From Caulobacter soli (GTDB lineage Bacteria > Pseudomonadota > Alphaproteobacteria > Caulobacterales > Caulobacteraceae): DNA of 64,000 nucleotides. A program made the translations under genes and the position numbers. Below, one piece after another: positions 41,942-49,876 of the stretch. Within the stretch, counting starts at the first letter, position 1, and the number at the start of each line of letters is the position of its first letter. Location: NCBI RefSeq assembly GCF_011045195.1, contig NZ_CP049199.1, positions 1,860,001-1,924,000 of the forward strand. The letters run 5' to 3'. Under the pieces are notes generated by a model. That model saw nothing but the letters and a program-made list of their open reading frames with translations, had not been told where the DNA came from and made no database searches.

Positions 41942-42030
41942 TCTCCTTCCATACTGTGATCAACGTCGGCGACCAACGCCGCCATCGGCCGTTCGACGGT
42001 CCGTTCCATTCGTGGGGAAACGAAGAGATC

Positions 42031-44442
42031 ATGAGCCAGACCGTCACCCGCCGTACGCTCGGCGTCAGCCTGGCCGCCCTGGCCGCCGCCACCTCGACGA
42101 TCGCCCGCGCCGCCGCGCCGCCCAAGGCCGAGAAGGCGCTCTACAAGGATCCGACCCAGCCGATCGAACTGCGGGTGCGCGACCTGCTCTCGCGCATGAC
42201 GCTGGAAGAGAAGGCCGCCCAACTGATCGGCATCTGGCTGACCAAGGCCAAAATCCAGACGCCGAACGGCGACTTCTCGCCCGCCGAGGCCAGCAAGAAC
42301 TTCCCCAACGGCCTGGGCCAGATCTCGCGCCCGACCGACCGCAAGGGCCTCAAGCCCGCCACGGTGGTCGACGCGGCCGCCGGCGCCGACGACGGCTCGG
42401 TCAACCGCAACGCCAAGGAGACGGCGCACTACATCAACGCCGCCCAGAAGTGGGCGATGGAGCAGACGCGCCTGGGCATCCCGATGCTGATGCACGACGA
42501 GGCCCTGCACGGCTATGTCGCCCGCGACGCCACCAGCTTCCCCCAGGCCATCGCCATGGCCTCGACCTTCGATCCCGATACGGTCGAGAAGTGCTTCGCC
42601 GTCGCCGCCCGCGAGATGCGCGCCCGGGGCTCGAACATCGCCCTGGCTCCGGTGGTCGACGTGGCCCGCGATCCGCGCTGGGGCCGCATCGAGGAGACCT
42701 ACGGCGAGGATCCGCACCTGTGCGCCGAGATCGGCCTGGCGGCGATCCGCGGCTTCCAGGGCAAGACCCTGCCGCTGGCCAAGGACAAGGTGTTCGTCAC
42801 CCTCAAGCACATGACCGGCCACGGCCAGCCCGAGAACGGCACCAATGTCGGCCCGGCCCAGATCGCCGAGCGGACCCTGCGCGAGAACTTCTTCCCGCCG
42901 TTCGAACGGGCGGTGAAGGAGCTGCCGGTGCGCTCGGTCATGCCGTCGTACAACGAGATCGACGGGGTGCCCTCGCACGCCAACCGCTGGCTGCTGCACG
43001 ACGTGCTGCGCGGCGAATGGGGCTTCAAGGGCGCGACGATGAGCGACTATTTCGCCATCAAGGAACTGATCGCCCGCCACAAGCTGACCGACAACCTGGC
43101 CGACACGGCCGTGATGGCGATGAACGCCACGGTCGACATCGAGCTGCCCGACGGCGAGGCCTATGTCCTGCTGCCCGAGCTGGTGAAGTCCGGCCGCATC
43201 CAGCAGAGCCAGGTCGACGAGGCCGTGGCCCGCGTGCTGGCCATCAAGTTCGAGGGCGGCCTGTTCGAGAACCCCTACGCCGACGAGAAGACGGCCGACG
43301 CCAAGACCGCCACGCCCGACGCCATCGCCCTGGCCCGCGAGACCGCCCGCAAGGCCGCGGTGCTGCTGAAGAATGACAAGGGCGTGCTGCCGCTGGATCC
43401 CTCGAAGTTCAAGCGCCTGGCCCTGCTGGGCACCCATGCCAAGGACACCCCGATCGGCGGCTATAGCGACGTGCCGCGCCACGTGGTGTCGATCTACGAA
43501 GGCCTGGCCGCCGAGGCCAAGAAGAGCGGCTTCACGCTGGACTACGCCGAGGCCGTGCGGATCACCGAAAGCCGCGTCTGGGCCGCCGACGAGGTCAAGC
43601 TGGTCGATCCGGCCGTCAACGCCAAGCTGATCGCCGAGGCCGTCGAGGTGGCCAAGCAGGCCGACGTCATCGTCATGGTGCTGGGCGACAACGAACAGAC
43701 CAGCCGCGAAGGCTGGGGCGACAACCACCTGGGCGACCGCGACAGCCTGGACCTGGTCGGCCAGCAGAACGACCTGGCCAAGGCGATCTTCGACCTGGGC
43801 AAGCCGACGGTGGTGTTCCTGCTGAACGGCCGACCGCTGTCGATCAACCTGCTGGCGCAGCGCGCCGACGCCATCGTCGAGGGCTGGTACCTGGGCCAGG
43901 AGACCGGCAACGCCGCCGCCGACATCCTGTTCGGCCGGGCCAATCCGGGCGGCAAGCTGCCGGTCAGCATCGCCCGCGACGTGGGCCAACTGCCGATCTA
44001 CTACAACCGCAAGCCCACCTCGCGCCGGGGCTATCTGTTCGACGAGACGACGCCGCTCTATCCGTTCGGTTTCGGGCTGTCCTACACCACCTTCGACATC
44101 TCGGCCCCGCGTCCGGCCAAGGGCGAGATCGGCGCCGGCGAGAGCGTCAAGGTCGAGGTCGACGTGACCAATACCGGCAAGGTCGCCGGCGATGAGGTGG
44201 TGCAGCTTTACATCCACGACGAGGCCGCCTCGGTGACCCGTCCGCTGCTGGAGCTCAAGCACTTCAAGCGCGTGACCCTGGCCCCCGGCGCCAGGCAGAC
44301 GGTGACCTTCGAGGTGTCGCCGCTGGACCTGTCGCTGTGGAACCTGGAGATGAAGCGCGTGGTCGAGCCGGGCAAGTTCACCCTGCTGTCGGGCCCGAAC
44401 TCGGCTCAGCTGAAGCCGGCGACGCTGACGGTCGTCGCCTGA
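42031..44442 (+). CDS. GH3 beta-glycosidase (beta-xylosidase/beta-glucosidase), exported
   Basis: 803 residues. Twin-arginine-type signal (TRRTLGVSLAALAAATS), then the GH3 TIM-like domain (RVRDLLSRMTLEEKAAQLIG, GIPMLMHDEALHGY, ALAPVVDVARDPRWGRIEETYGEDP, LKHMTGHGQPENGTN), nucleophile Asp in GATMSDYFAIK, the second alpha/beta domain (GKLPVSIARD) and a fibronectin-III-like end (FGFGLSYTTFDIS). The motif set and its place next to GH115 and GH67 favour beta-xylosidase activity on xylo-oligosaccharides. Start at MSQTVTRR has GAAGAG upstream; 25 more codons are open without support. Confidence 0.9.
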   Translation: MSQTVTRRTLGVSLAALAAATSTIARAAAPPKAEKALYKDPTQPIELRVRDLLSRMTLEEKAAQLIGIWLTKAKIQTPNGDFSPAEASKNFPNGLGQISRPTDRKGLKPATVVDAAAGADDGSVNRNAKETAHYINAAQKWAMEQTRLGIPMLMHDEALHGYVARDATSFPQAIAMASTFDPDTVEKCFAVAAREMRARGSNIALAPVVDVARDPRWGRIEETYGEDPHLCAEIGLAAIRGFQGKTLPLAKDKVFVTLKHMTGHGQPENGTNVGPAQIAERTLRENFFPPFERAVKELPVRSVMPSYNEIDGVPSHANRWLLHDVLRGEWGFKGATMSDYFAIKELIARHKLTDNLADTAVMAMNATVDIELPDGEAYVLLPELVKSGRIQQSQVDEAVARVLAIKFEGGLFENPYADEKTADAKTATPDAIALARETARKAAVLLKNDKGVLPLDPSKFKRLALLGTHAKDTPIGGYSDVPRHVVSIYEGLAAEAKKSGFTLDYAEAVRITESRVWAADEVKLVDPAVNAKLIAEAVEVAKQADVIVMVLGDNEQTSREGWGDNHLGDRDSLDLVGQQNDLAKAIFDLGKPTVVFLLNGRPLSINLLAQRADAIVEGWYLGQETGNAAADILFGRANPGGKLPVSIARDVGQLPIYYNRKPTSRRGYLFDETTPLYPFGFGLSYTTFDISAPRPAKGEIGAGESVKVEVDVTNTGKVAGDEVVQLYIHDEAASVTRPLLELKHFKRVTLAPGARQTVTFEVSPLDLSLWNLEMKRVVEPGKFTLLSGPNSAQLKPATLTVVA

Positions 44443-44450
44443 TTTTAATC

Positions 44451-44555
44451 CGCTCATCCCGGCGAATGCCGGGACCCAGATCGTAAAGCGGAGCTCTTCG
44501 GATCAAATCCTAGATGCTCAGGCTGAATCTGGGTCGGCATTCGCCGGGATGAGCG
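44451..44555. repeat. inverted repeat between GH3 and GH115 genes
   Basis: Arms CGCTCATCCCGGCGAATGCC... (44451-44481) and its complement (44527-44555), differing by a two-base gap. The arms extend into GGGACCCAGAT, also seen in the 13363 element. A dispersed palindrome that may lower read-through between the two genes. Confidence 0.75.
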
Positions 44556-44573
44556 GCTTTTGAGAGTCCGCCC

Positions 44574-47417
44574 ATGATCCGCACCGCCGCTTCCGCCCTG
44601 GCCCTGGCGGCCGCCCTGGCCGTGGGCGTGGCCATCGCCGCGCCAGCTCGGGCCAGCGAACCCGTCGCGATCAGCGCCGCACCCGCCGCCGGCGCCTTCC
44701 CGCTGATCGCCAACGCCCGCTCGGCCCGGATCGAGACCGACGTCACCGATTGGCCCGGCGTCCTGCGCGCCGTGAACGACATCCGTTCGGACCTCTCCAA
44801 GCTATCGGCCGACGCCCAGCCGGCCGAGGACGCGCCCGTCGTCATCATCGGCACGATCGGCAAGAGCGCCGCCATCGACGCGCTGATCGCTTCGGGCAAG
44901 CTCGACGTGACCGGGGTCAACGGCCAGTGGGAAGCGTTCGTCCAGCAGGTGGTCGAGAACCCGCGTCCGGGCGTGGCGCGCGCCCTGGTCATCGCCGGGG
45001 CCGACAAGCGCGGCACGATCTTCGGGGCTTACGACCTGATCGAGCGGGCCGGCGTTTCGCCGTGGAGCTGGTGGGCCGACGTGCCGGTGTCGACCAAGGC
45101 GCAGATCTATGTCGCCGCCGGCCGGCGCGTGCAGAAGCCGACGGTCAAGTATCGCGGTCTCTTCCTCAACGACGAGGATCCGGCGCTGTCGGGCTGGGCC
45201 AAGGCGCGGTTCGGCGGGGTGAACCACGACTTCTACGCCAAGGTCTTCGAGCTGACCCTTCGCTTGAAGGGCAACTTCCTGTGGCCGGCCATGTGGGGCA
45301 AGTCGATCTATGACGACGACCCGCTGAGCGCGCCGCTGGCCGACGAATACGGCGTGGTGCTGGGCACCTCGCACCACGAGCCGCTGGGCCGGGCCCACGT
45401 CGAATGGGACCGTTACGGCCAGGGGCCGTGGGACTACACCAAGAACCCTGAGAAGCTGCGGGACTTCTGGCGGGAGGGCGTCAAGCGGCTGGGCGCCAAC
45501 GAGAGCCTGGTCACGGTGGGCATGCGCGGCGACGGCGACGAGCCGATGACCCAGGGCACGGCCACCAAGCTGCTGGAGACCATCGTCGCCGACCAGCGCC
45601 AGATCATCGGCGAGGTCACCGGCAAGCCGGCGTCCGAAACGCCCCAGGTCTGGGCGCTCTACAAGGAGGTGCAGGACTATTACGACGCCGGCATGCGCGT
45701 GCCCGACGACGTGACCCTGCTGTTCTCGGACGACAACTGGGGCGACATCCGCCGCCTGCCGGAGCCGGGCAAGACGCGGCCGGGCGGCTACGGCGTCTAC
45801 TACCATTTCGACTATGTGGGCGGACCCCGGAACTACAAGTGGGTGAACACCAACCAGGTCTCGCGCACCTGGGAGCAGATGAAGCTGGCCCGCGACTACG
45901 GGGCCGACCGGCTGTGGATCGTCAATGTCGGCGACCTGAAGCCGATGGAGCTGCCGATCGAGTTCTTCCTCGACATGGCCTGGGATCCCGACGCCATGAG
46001 CGTGGGCAAAATGGCGGGCTTCACCCACAACTGGGCCGCCGCCCAGTTCGGAGCCGAGCACGCCGACGAGATCGCGGCCTTGCTGGACGGCTACACGCGG
46101 CTGAACGCCCGGCGCAAACCCGAACTGATCGACGGCTCGACCTTCAGCCTGGTCAATTTCCGCGAGGCCGAGCGGGTCGAGGGCGAGTGGGCCGACCTGG
46201 AGCGCCGGGCCGACGCCATTCGCCGCGTGCTGCCCAAGGATCAGGACGACGCCTTCTTCCAGCTGGTCTGGTTCCCGATCCAGGCCAGCGCCAATCACAC
46301 CCGGCTCTACATCGCCGCCGGTCGCAACGCCCTGTACGCCAAGCAGGGCCGGGTCGCGGCCAATGACGAGGCGGCCAAGGTCCGGGCGTTGTTCGCCCGC
46401 GACGGCGAACTGGTGCGCCAATGGGACGAGGACCTGGCCGGCGGCAAGTGGGACAAGATGATGAGCCAGACCCACATCGGCTACACCTACTGGCAGCAGC
46501 CGCCGACCAACGTGATCCCGGCGACGAGCGCCGTGAGAGCCGGGGCCGGCTGGGGCGTGGCGGTGGAGGGCCGGGCGGACGCCGTGGCCGACGCCGCCGA
46601 CCTGCCGCCTCTGGCCCGCGACGGCGCCGCCAGCCGGTGGATCGACGTGTTCAATCGCGGCGTCGCGCCCCTGGCTTTCAACGCCAAGGCCGGCGAGCCG
46701 TGGGTGAAGGTCAGCCCTGGTCCGGCCGCCGCCAATGGCGATACGCGGCTGGAAATCTCGGTCGACTGGAAAGCCGCCCCGGCCGGCGCGCGGCGCGTTC
46801 CGATCACGCTGACGGGCGCCGACGGCAAGGCCGTGACGGTCACGGCGGTGGTCGAGGACGCATCGCGCAAGGCGGCCAAGGGCGCCTTCGTCGAAGCTGG
46901 CGGTCCGCTCGCCATCGAGGCCGAGCATCATGTCGCCGCGACCGGCGCGGGCGGCGTCTCCTGGACCACGATCCCGGGCCTTGGCCGCACCCTGTCGGGC
47001 GTCACAAGCTCGCCGTCGACCGCGCCGTCCAGCGCGCCGGGGCAGGGAGCCTGGCTCGACTACGCCGTCGACCTGGAGCAGGCGGGCGATTTCGACCTGC
47101 GGGTCTTCACCGCGCCCAGCCTCGACTTCCGGGGCGGGACCGGCCTGCGCTATGCCGTCTCGCTGGACGGCGCGCCACCGGTGATCGCCAACCTGCACGA
47201 GGGCGAGACGCACACGGGCGAAGGCCAGAAGAGCTGGGAGAAGGCCGTGGCCGACAACGCCCGCGTCCAGACGATCCGGCTGACGGCGGCCAAGGCCGGC
47301 GCCCACCGCATCCGGCTATGGCGGGTCGATCCCGGTGTGGTGTTCGAGCGGCTGGTGATCTCGCGCGGGGACTTGCCGGAGAACTATCTGGGGCCGGTGG
47401 AGGGCGTCAGACACTGA
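44574..47417 (+). CDS. GH115 xylan alpha-1,2-glucuronidase
   Basis: 947 residues with a signal peptide (cleavage near APARAS). GH115 signatures are clear: KRGTIFGAYDLIERAGVSPWSWWADVPV, VKYRGLFLNDEDPALSGWA, LKGNFLWPAMWGKSIYDDDP, GTSHHEPLGRAHVEWDRYGQGPWDY, YYHFDYVGGPRNYKWVNTN, and the C-terminal beta domains. The enzyme removes 4-O-methyl-glucuronic acid from internal as well as terminal xylose units, complementing GH67, which needs the non-reducing end. Co-directional with GH3 across a palindromic repeat. Confidence 0.93.
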   Translation: MIRTAASALALAAALAVGVAIAAPARASEPVAISAAPAAGAFPLIANARSARIETDVTDWPGVLRAVNDIRSDLSKLSADAQPAEDAPVVIIGTIGKSAAIDALIASGKLDVTGVNGQWEAFVQQVVENPRPGVARALVIAGADKRGTIFGAYDLIERAGVSPWSWWADVPVSTKAQIYVAAGRRVQKPTVKYRGLFLNDEDPALSGWAKARFGGVNHDFYAKVFELTLRLKGNFLWPAMWGKSIYDDDPLSAPLADEYGVVLGTSHHEPLGRAHVEWDRYGQGPWDYTKNPEKLRDFWREGVKRLGANESLVTVGMRGDGDEPMTQGTATKLLETIVADQRQIIGEVTGKPASETPQVWALYKEVQDYYDAGMRVPDDVTLLFSDDNWGDIRRLPEPGKTRPGGYGVYYHFDYVGGPRNYKWVNTNQVSRTWEQMKLARDYGADRLWIVNVGDLKPMELPIEFFLDMAWDPDAMSVGKMAGFTHNWAAAQFGAEHADEIAALLDGYTRLNARRKPELIDGSTFSLVNFREAERVEGEWADLERRADAIRRVLPKDQDDAFFQLVWFPIQASANHTRLYIAAGRNALYAKQGRVAANDEAAKVRALFARDGELVRQWDEDLAGGKWDKMMSQTHIGYTYWQQPPTNVIPATSAVRAGAGWGVAVEGRADAVADAADLPPLARDGAASRWIDVFNRGVAPLAFNAKAGEPWVKVSPGPAAANGDTRLEISVDWKAAPAGARRVPITLTGADGKAVTVTAVVEDASRKAAKGAFVEAGGPLAIEAEHHVAATGAGGVSWTTIPGLGRTLSGVTSSPSTAPSSAPGQGAWLDYAVDLEQAGDFDLRVFTAPSLDFRGGTGLRYAVSLDGAPPVIANLHEGETHTGEGQKSWEKAVADNARVQTIRLTAAKAGAHRIRLWRVDPGVVFERLVISRGDLPENYLGPVEGVRH

Positions 47418-47418
47418 T

Positions 47419-47560
47419 CCTTCTCCCCTTGCGGGAGAAGGTGTCGGCGAAGCCGACGGATGAGGGGGGTCTCAGACCTGACCGTCGTGCGCGGCGGGAT
47501 CGTTCATCGACCCTCACCCGACCCGCTTCGCGGGCCACCCCTCTCCCGCAAGGGGAGAGG
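47419..47560. repeat. palindromic repeat element
   Basis: CCTTCTCCCCTTGCGGGAGAAGG at the left and CCTCTCCCGCAAGGGGAGAGG at the right, each self-pairing and also partly complementary to each other. It lies between the converging GH115 and GntR genes and could end both transcripts. Confidence 0.65.
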
Positions 47561-47565
47561 GAAGG

Positions 47566-48318
47566 CTAGATCGCCACTCTTTTCGCAATTGCGCTACGCC
47601 TCGCCCCGGTTTCCTGCTTGGCCCGCTCGACGGCTTCGGTCTCGGTGGCGTGCAGCAGGTGGTCGATGACGCGTTCCAGGTGGTCGCGCATGGCCTGGCG
47701 GGCGGCGGCGGGGTCGCGGGCCTTCAGGGCCTCGAACACCCGGCGGTGCTCGACGATGCGCGGTTGCAGGCCCATGCCGCGGGCGCGGGTCAGGATGTTG
47801 CGGGCCAGGGGCGAGCGGTTACGCCAGTCCCACAGGTTCTCGATCGTGGCGATGATCGCGCCGTTTCCGGAGGCCCGGGCGATGACCATGTGGAACTCGC
47901 GGTCGGCGTCCTCGCCCAGAATCTCTTCCTCGCGGGCCATGCGCTCCATCAGCGCCTCGAGCTCACGGATCTGGTCGTCGGTGATGGCGGTGGCGGCCAG
48001 GGCGGCGGCTTCGCCCTCGAACAGGCGGCGGGCCTCGATCAGCTCGAACGCGCCGATTTCGGAGGCGGGTTCGGCGCTGGCCACGGCCGCGGGGCGCACG
48101 TCGCCGGTGACATAGATGCCCAGGCCGTGACGAGCCTCGATCATGCCCAGCATTTCCAGGGCGATCATCGCTTCGCGCAGGGTGGGGCGGCTGACGCCGA
48201 ACTGCTCGGCCAGCTCGCGTTCCGTGGGCAGACGGTCGCCAAGCTTATACTGACCGCCCTCAATGGCCTCGGCGATCGAGTCGGCGATTCTGCGATAGAG
48301 CTTGACGTTCTCGGTCAT
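47566..48318 (-). CDS. GntR-family regulator, FCD (FadR/UxuR) subgroup
   Basis: 250 residues. The N-terminal winged helix (LPTERELAEQFGVSRPTLREAMIALEMLGMIEARHGLGIYV) is followed by an all-helical FCD domain with the metal/effector ligands DREFHMVIA and HRRVFEALKARDPAAARQAMRDHLE. UxuR and ExuR of enterobacteria belong here and answer to hexuronates. Placement beside manD, GH67 and GH115, and the palindrome CATTGGTCTGACCAATG in the manD/GH67 promoter (similar to the UxuR/ExuR type TTGGT..ACCAA), make it the likely glucuronate- or mannonate-responsive repressor. Confidence 0.88.
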   Translation of the reverse strand: MTENVKLYRRIADSIAEAIEGGQYKLGDRLPTERELAEQFGVSRPTLREAMIALEMLGMIEARHGLGIYVTGDVRPAAVASAEPASEIGAFELIEARRLFEGEAAALAATAITDDQIRELEALMERMAREEEILGEDADREFHMVIARASGNGAIIATIENLWDWRNRSPLARNILTRARGMGLQPRIVEHRRVFEALKARDPAAARQAMRDHLERVIDHLLHATETEAVERAKQETGARRSAIAKRVAI

Positions 48319-48469
48319 GGGTTTCGTCGGTTTCTCGGCGGCGGGCCGCGGGGCCCCTCAGACTCGCGATAGCATAACCGACCTGACCCGCGCGGGCTAT
48401 TTCCGACACCGCTGTCCAAAGGCCGGGCGATCGCCCAAGGCCTTGCCGGAAAACGCTGTGGGTACAGCC

Positions 48470-49681
48470 TCACCAATCGTGCATGGAACCGTCCTCGCGA
48501 CGGGCGATCGGCAGGTAGGCGCGCTTGTACGGATATTTGGCGGCTTCGGTTTCGTTGATGTCGACGCCCAGGCCGATCGTGTCGCCCGGGTGCAGCATGC
48601 CGTCATGGAAGTTGTAGGCGTGCGGGAAGACCTCGTCGGTCGCCTCGGTGTGGCGCATGTATTCCTGGATGCCGAAATTGGGGATCGACATGTCGAAGTG
48701 CAGGGCGGCGGCCATGCAGACCGGCGACAGGTCGGTGGCCCCGTGGCAACCGGTGCGCACGTGGTGCAGGTCGGCGAAGCTGGCGATCTTGCGCAGGTGG
48801 GTGATGCCGCCGGCATGGACCACGGTGGCGCGGATATAGTCGATCAGCTGTTCCTCGATCAGCTGCTTGCAGTCCCAGATCGAGTTGAAGATCTCGCCCA
48901 CGGCCAGCGGGGTGGTGGTGTGCTGGCGGATGATGCGGAAGCTGGCCTGGTTCTCGGCGGGGACGGCGTCCTCCATCCAGAACGGGCGGTAGGGCTCCAG
49001 GTCCTTGCCCAAGCGGCCGGCCTCGATGGGCGTCAGGCGGTGGTGGACGTCGTGCAGCAGGTGCAGGTCCCAGCCCAGCTTGTCGCGCGCGGCCTCGAAC
49101 AGGCCCGGCGCGCTGCGCAGGTACTTCTCGGTCGACCACAGGCTTTCGGTCGGCAGGTCGCCGTCGGCGGGCTCGTAGAAGAACTTGTCCTTGGAGACGC
49201 CGTAAACGCCTTTCAGGCCCGGCACGCCCGACTGCAGGCGGATGGCCTTGTAGCCCTTCTCGGCATAGGCCTGGGCGTTCTCCAGGGTCTCCTCGACCGT
49301 CGCGCCGTTGGCGTGGCCGTAGACCATCACGCCGGTGCGGCAGGCGCCGCCCAGAAGCTGGTAGAGGGGCAGGCCGGCGATCTTGGCCTTGATGTCCCAC
49401 AGGGCCATGTCGACCGCGGCGATGGCGGCCATGGTCACCGGCCCGCGACGCCAGTAGGCGCCCTTGTACAGGTACTGCCAGATGTCCTCGATATTGTGGG
49501 CGTCGCGGCCGATCAGGCAGGGGATGACGTGGTCGGTCAGATAACTGGCCACGGCCAGTTCGCGGCCGTTCAGCGTGGCGTCGCCGACGCCGTGTACGCC
49601 GTCGCTGGTCTCGATCTTCAGGGTGACGAAGTTTCGCCCCGGGCAGGTGACGATGACGCGGGCGGCGGTGATCTTCGGCAT
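48470..49681 (-). CDS. manD: D-mannonate dehydratase, ManD type (enolase superfamily)
   Basis: 403 residues. Converts D-mannonate to 2-keto-3-deoxygluconate. The residues reported for Novosphingobium ManD (Arg147, Tyr159, Asp210, His212, Glu236, Glu262) line up one position later here: Arg148 (IRLQSG), Tyr160, Asp211 and His213 (LLHDVHHRL), Glu237 (WMEDAV), Glu263 (GEIFNS). Start at MPKITAARV; 25 more codons are open upstream but overlap the operator. It is divergent from GH67, so released glucuronate, once isomerised and reduced to mannonate, is taken further. The isomerase and reductase genes are not in this window. Confidence 0.93.
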   Translation of the reverse strand: MPKITAARVIVTCPGRNFVTLKIETSDGVHGVGDATLNGRELAVASYLTDHVIPCLIGRDAHNIEDIWQYLYKGAYWRRGPVTMAAIAAVDMALWDIKAKIAGLPLYQLLGGACRTGVMVYGHANGATVEETLENAQAYAEKGYKAIRLQSGVPGLKGVYGVSKDKFFYEPADGDLPTESLWSTEKYLRSAPGLFEAARDKLGWDLHLLHDVHHRLTPIEAGRLGKDLEPYRPFWMEDAVPAENQASFRIIRQHTTTPLAVGEIFNSIWDCKQLIEEQLIDYIRATVVHAGGITHLRKIASFADLHHVRTGCHGATDLSPVCMAAALHFDMSIPNFGIQEYMRHTEATDEVFPHAYNFHDGMLHPGDTIGLGVDINETEAAKYPYKRAYLPIARREDGSMHDW

Positions 49682-49715
49682 GGGACGCTTTCGTTGACCC
49701 GACGGCAAAATCGGA

Positions 49716-49729
49716 TGGTAGCGGTATCG
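49716..49729. promoter_or_regulatory. LacI-type operator 1 (manD side)
   Basis: TGGTAGCGGTATCG, 35 bases before the manD start. Nearly the same as 49803-49816 and similar at its left half to 57739-57752. The shape resembles the Caulobacter XylR operator (TGGTAGCGCTAACA type). Confidence 0.6.
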
Positions 49730-49758
49730 ATCTAAATCAGGCGCGCCGGTTGTCAACC

Positions 49759-49775
49759 CATTGGTCTGACCAATG
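49759..49775. promoter_or_regulatory. perfect 17-bp palindrome, GntR/FCD operator
   Basis: CATTGGT-CTG-ACCAATG in the manD/GH67 divergent promoter, the form bound by UxuR/ExuR-like regulators. The FCD regulator encoded at 47566-48318 is the obvious candidate. Confidence 0.75.
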
Positions 49776-49802
49776 ATGTCTTAGTGTCTCGACCTTTGCT
49801 CA

Positions 49803-49816
49803 AGGTAGCGGTATCA
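49803..49816. promoter_or_regulatory. LacI-type operator 2 (GH67 side)
   Basis: AGGTAGCGGTATCA, 61 bases before the GH67 start. Twelve of 14 bases equal operator 1; the two flank the GntR palindrome. Confidence 0.6.
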
Positions 49817-49876
49817 CAAGATCAAGACCGTCGCGCCCCCTCGCGTCGAACGGCATGATGTCGCCAGGGAGAAAAC

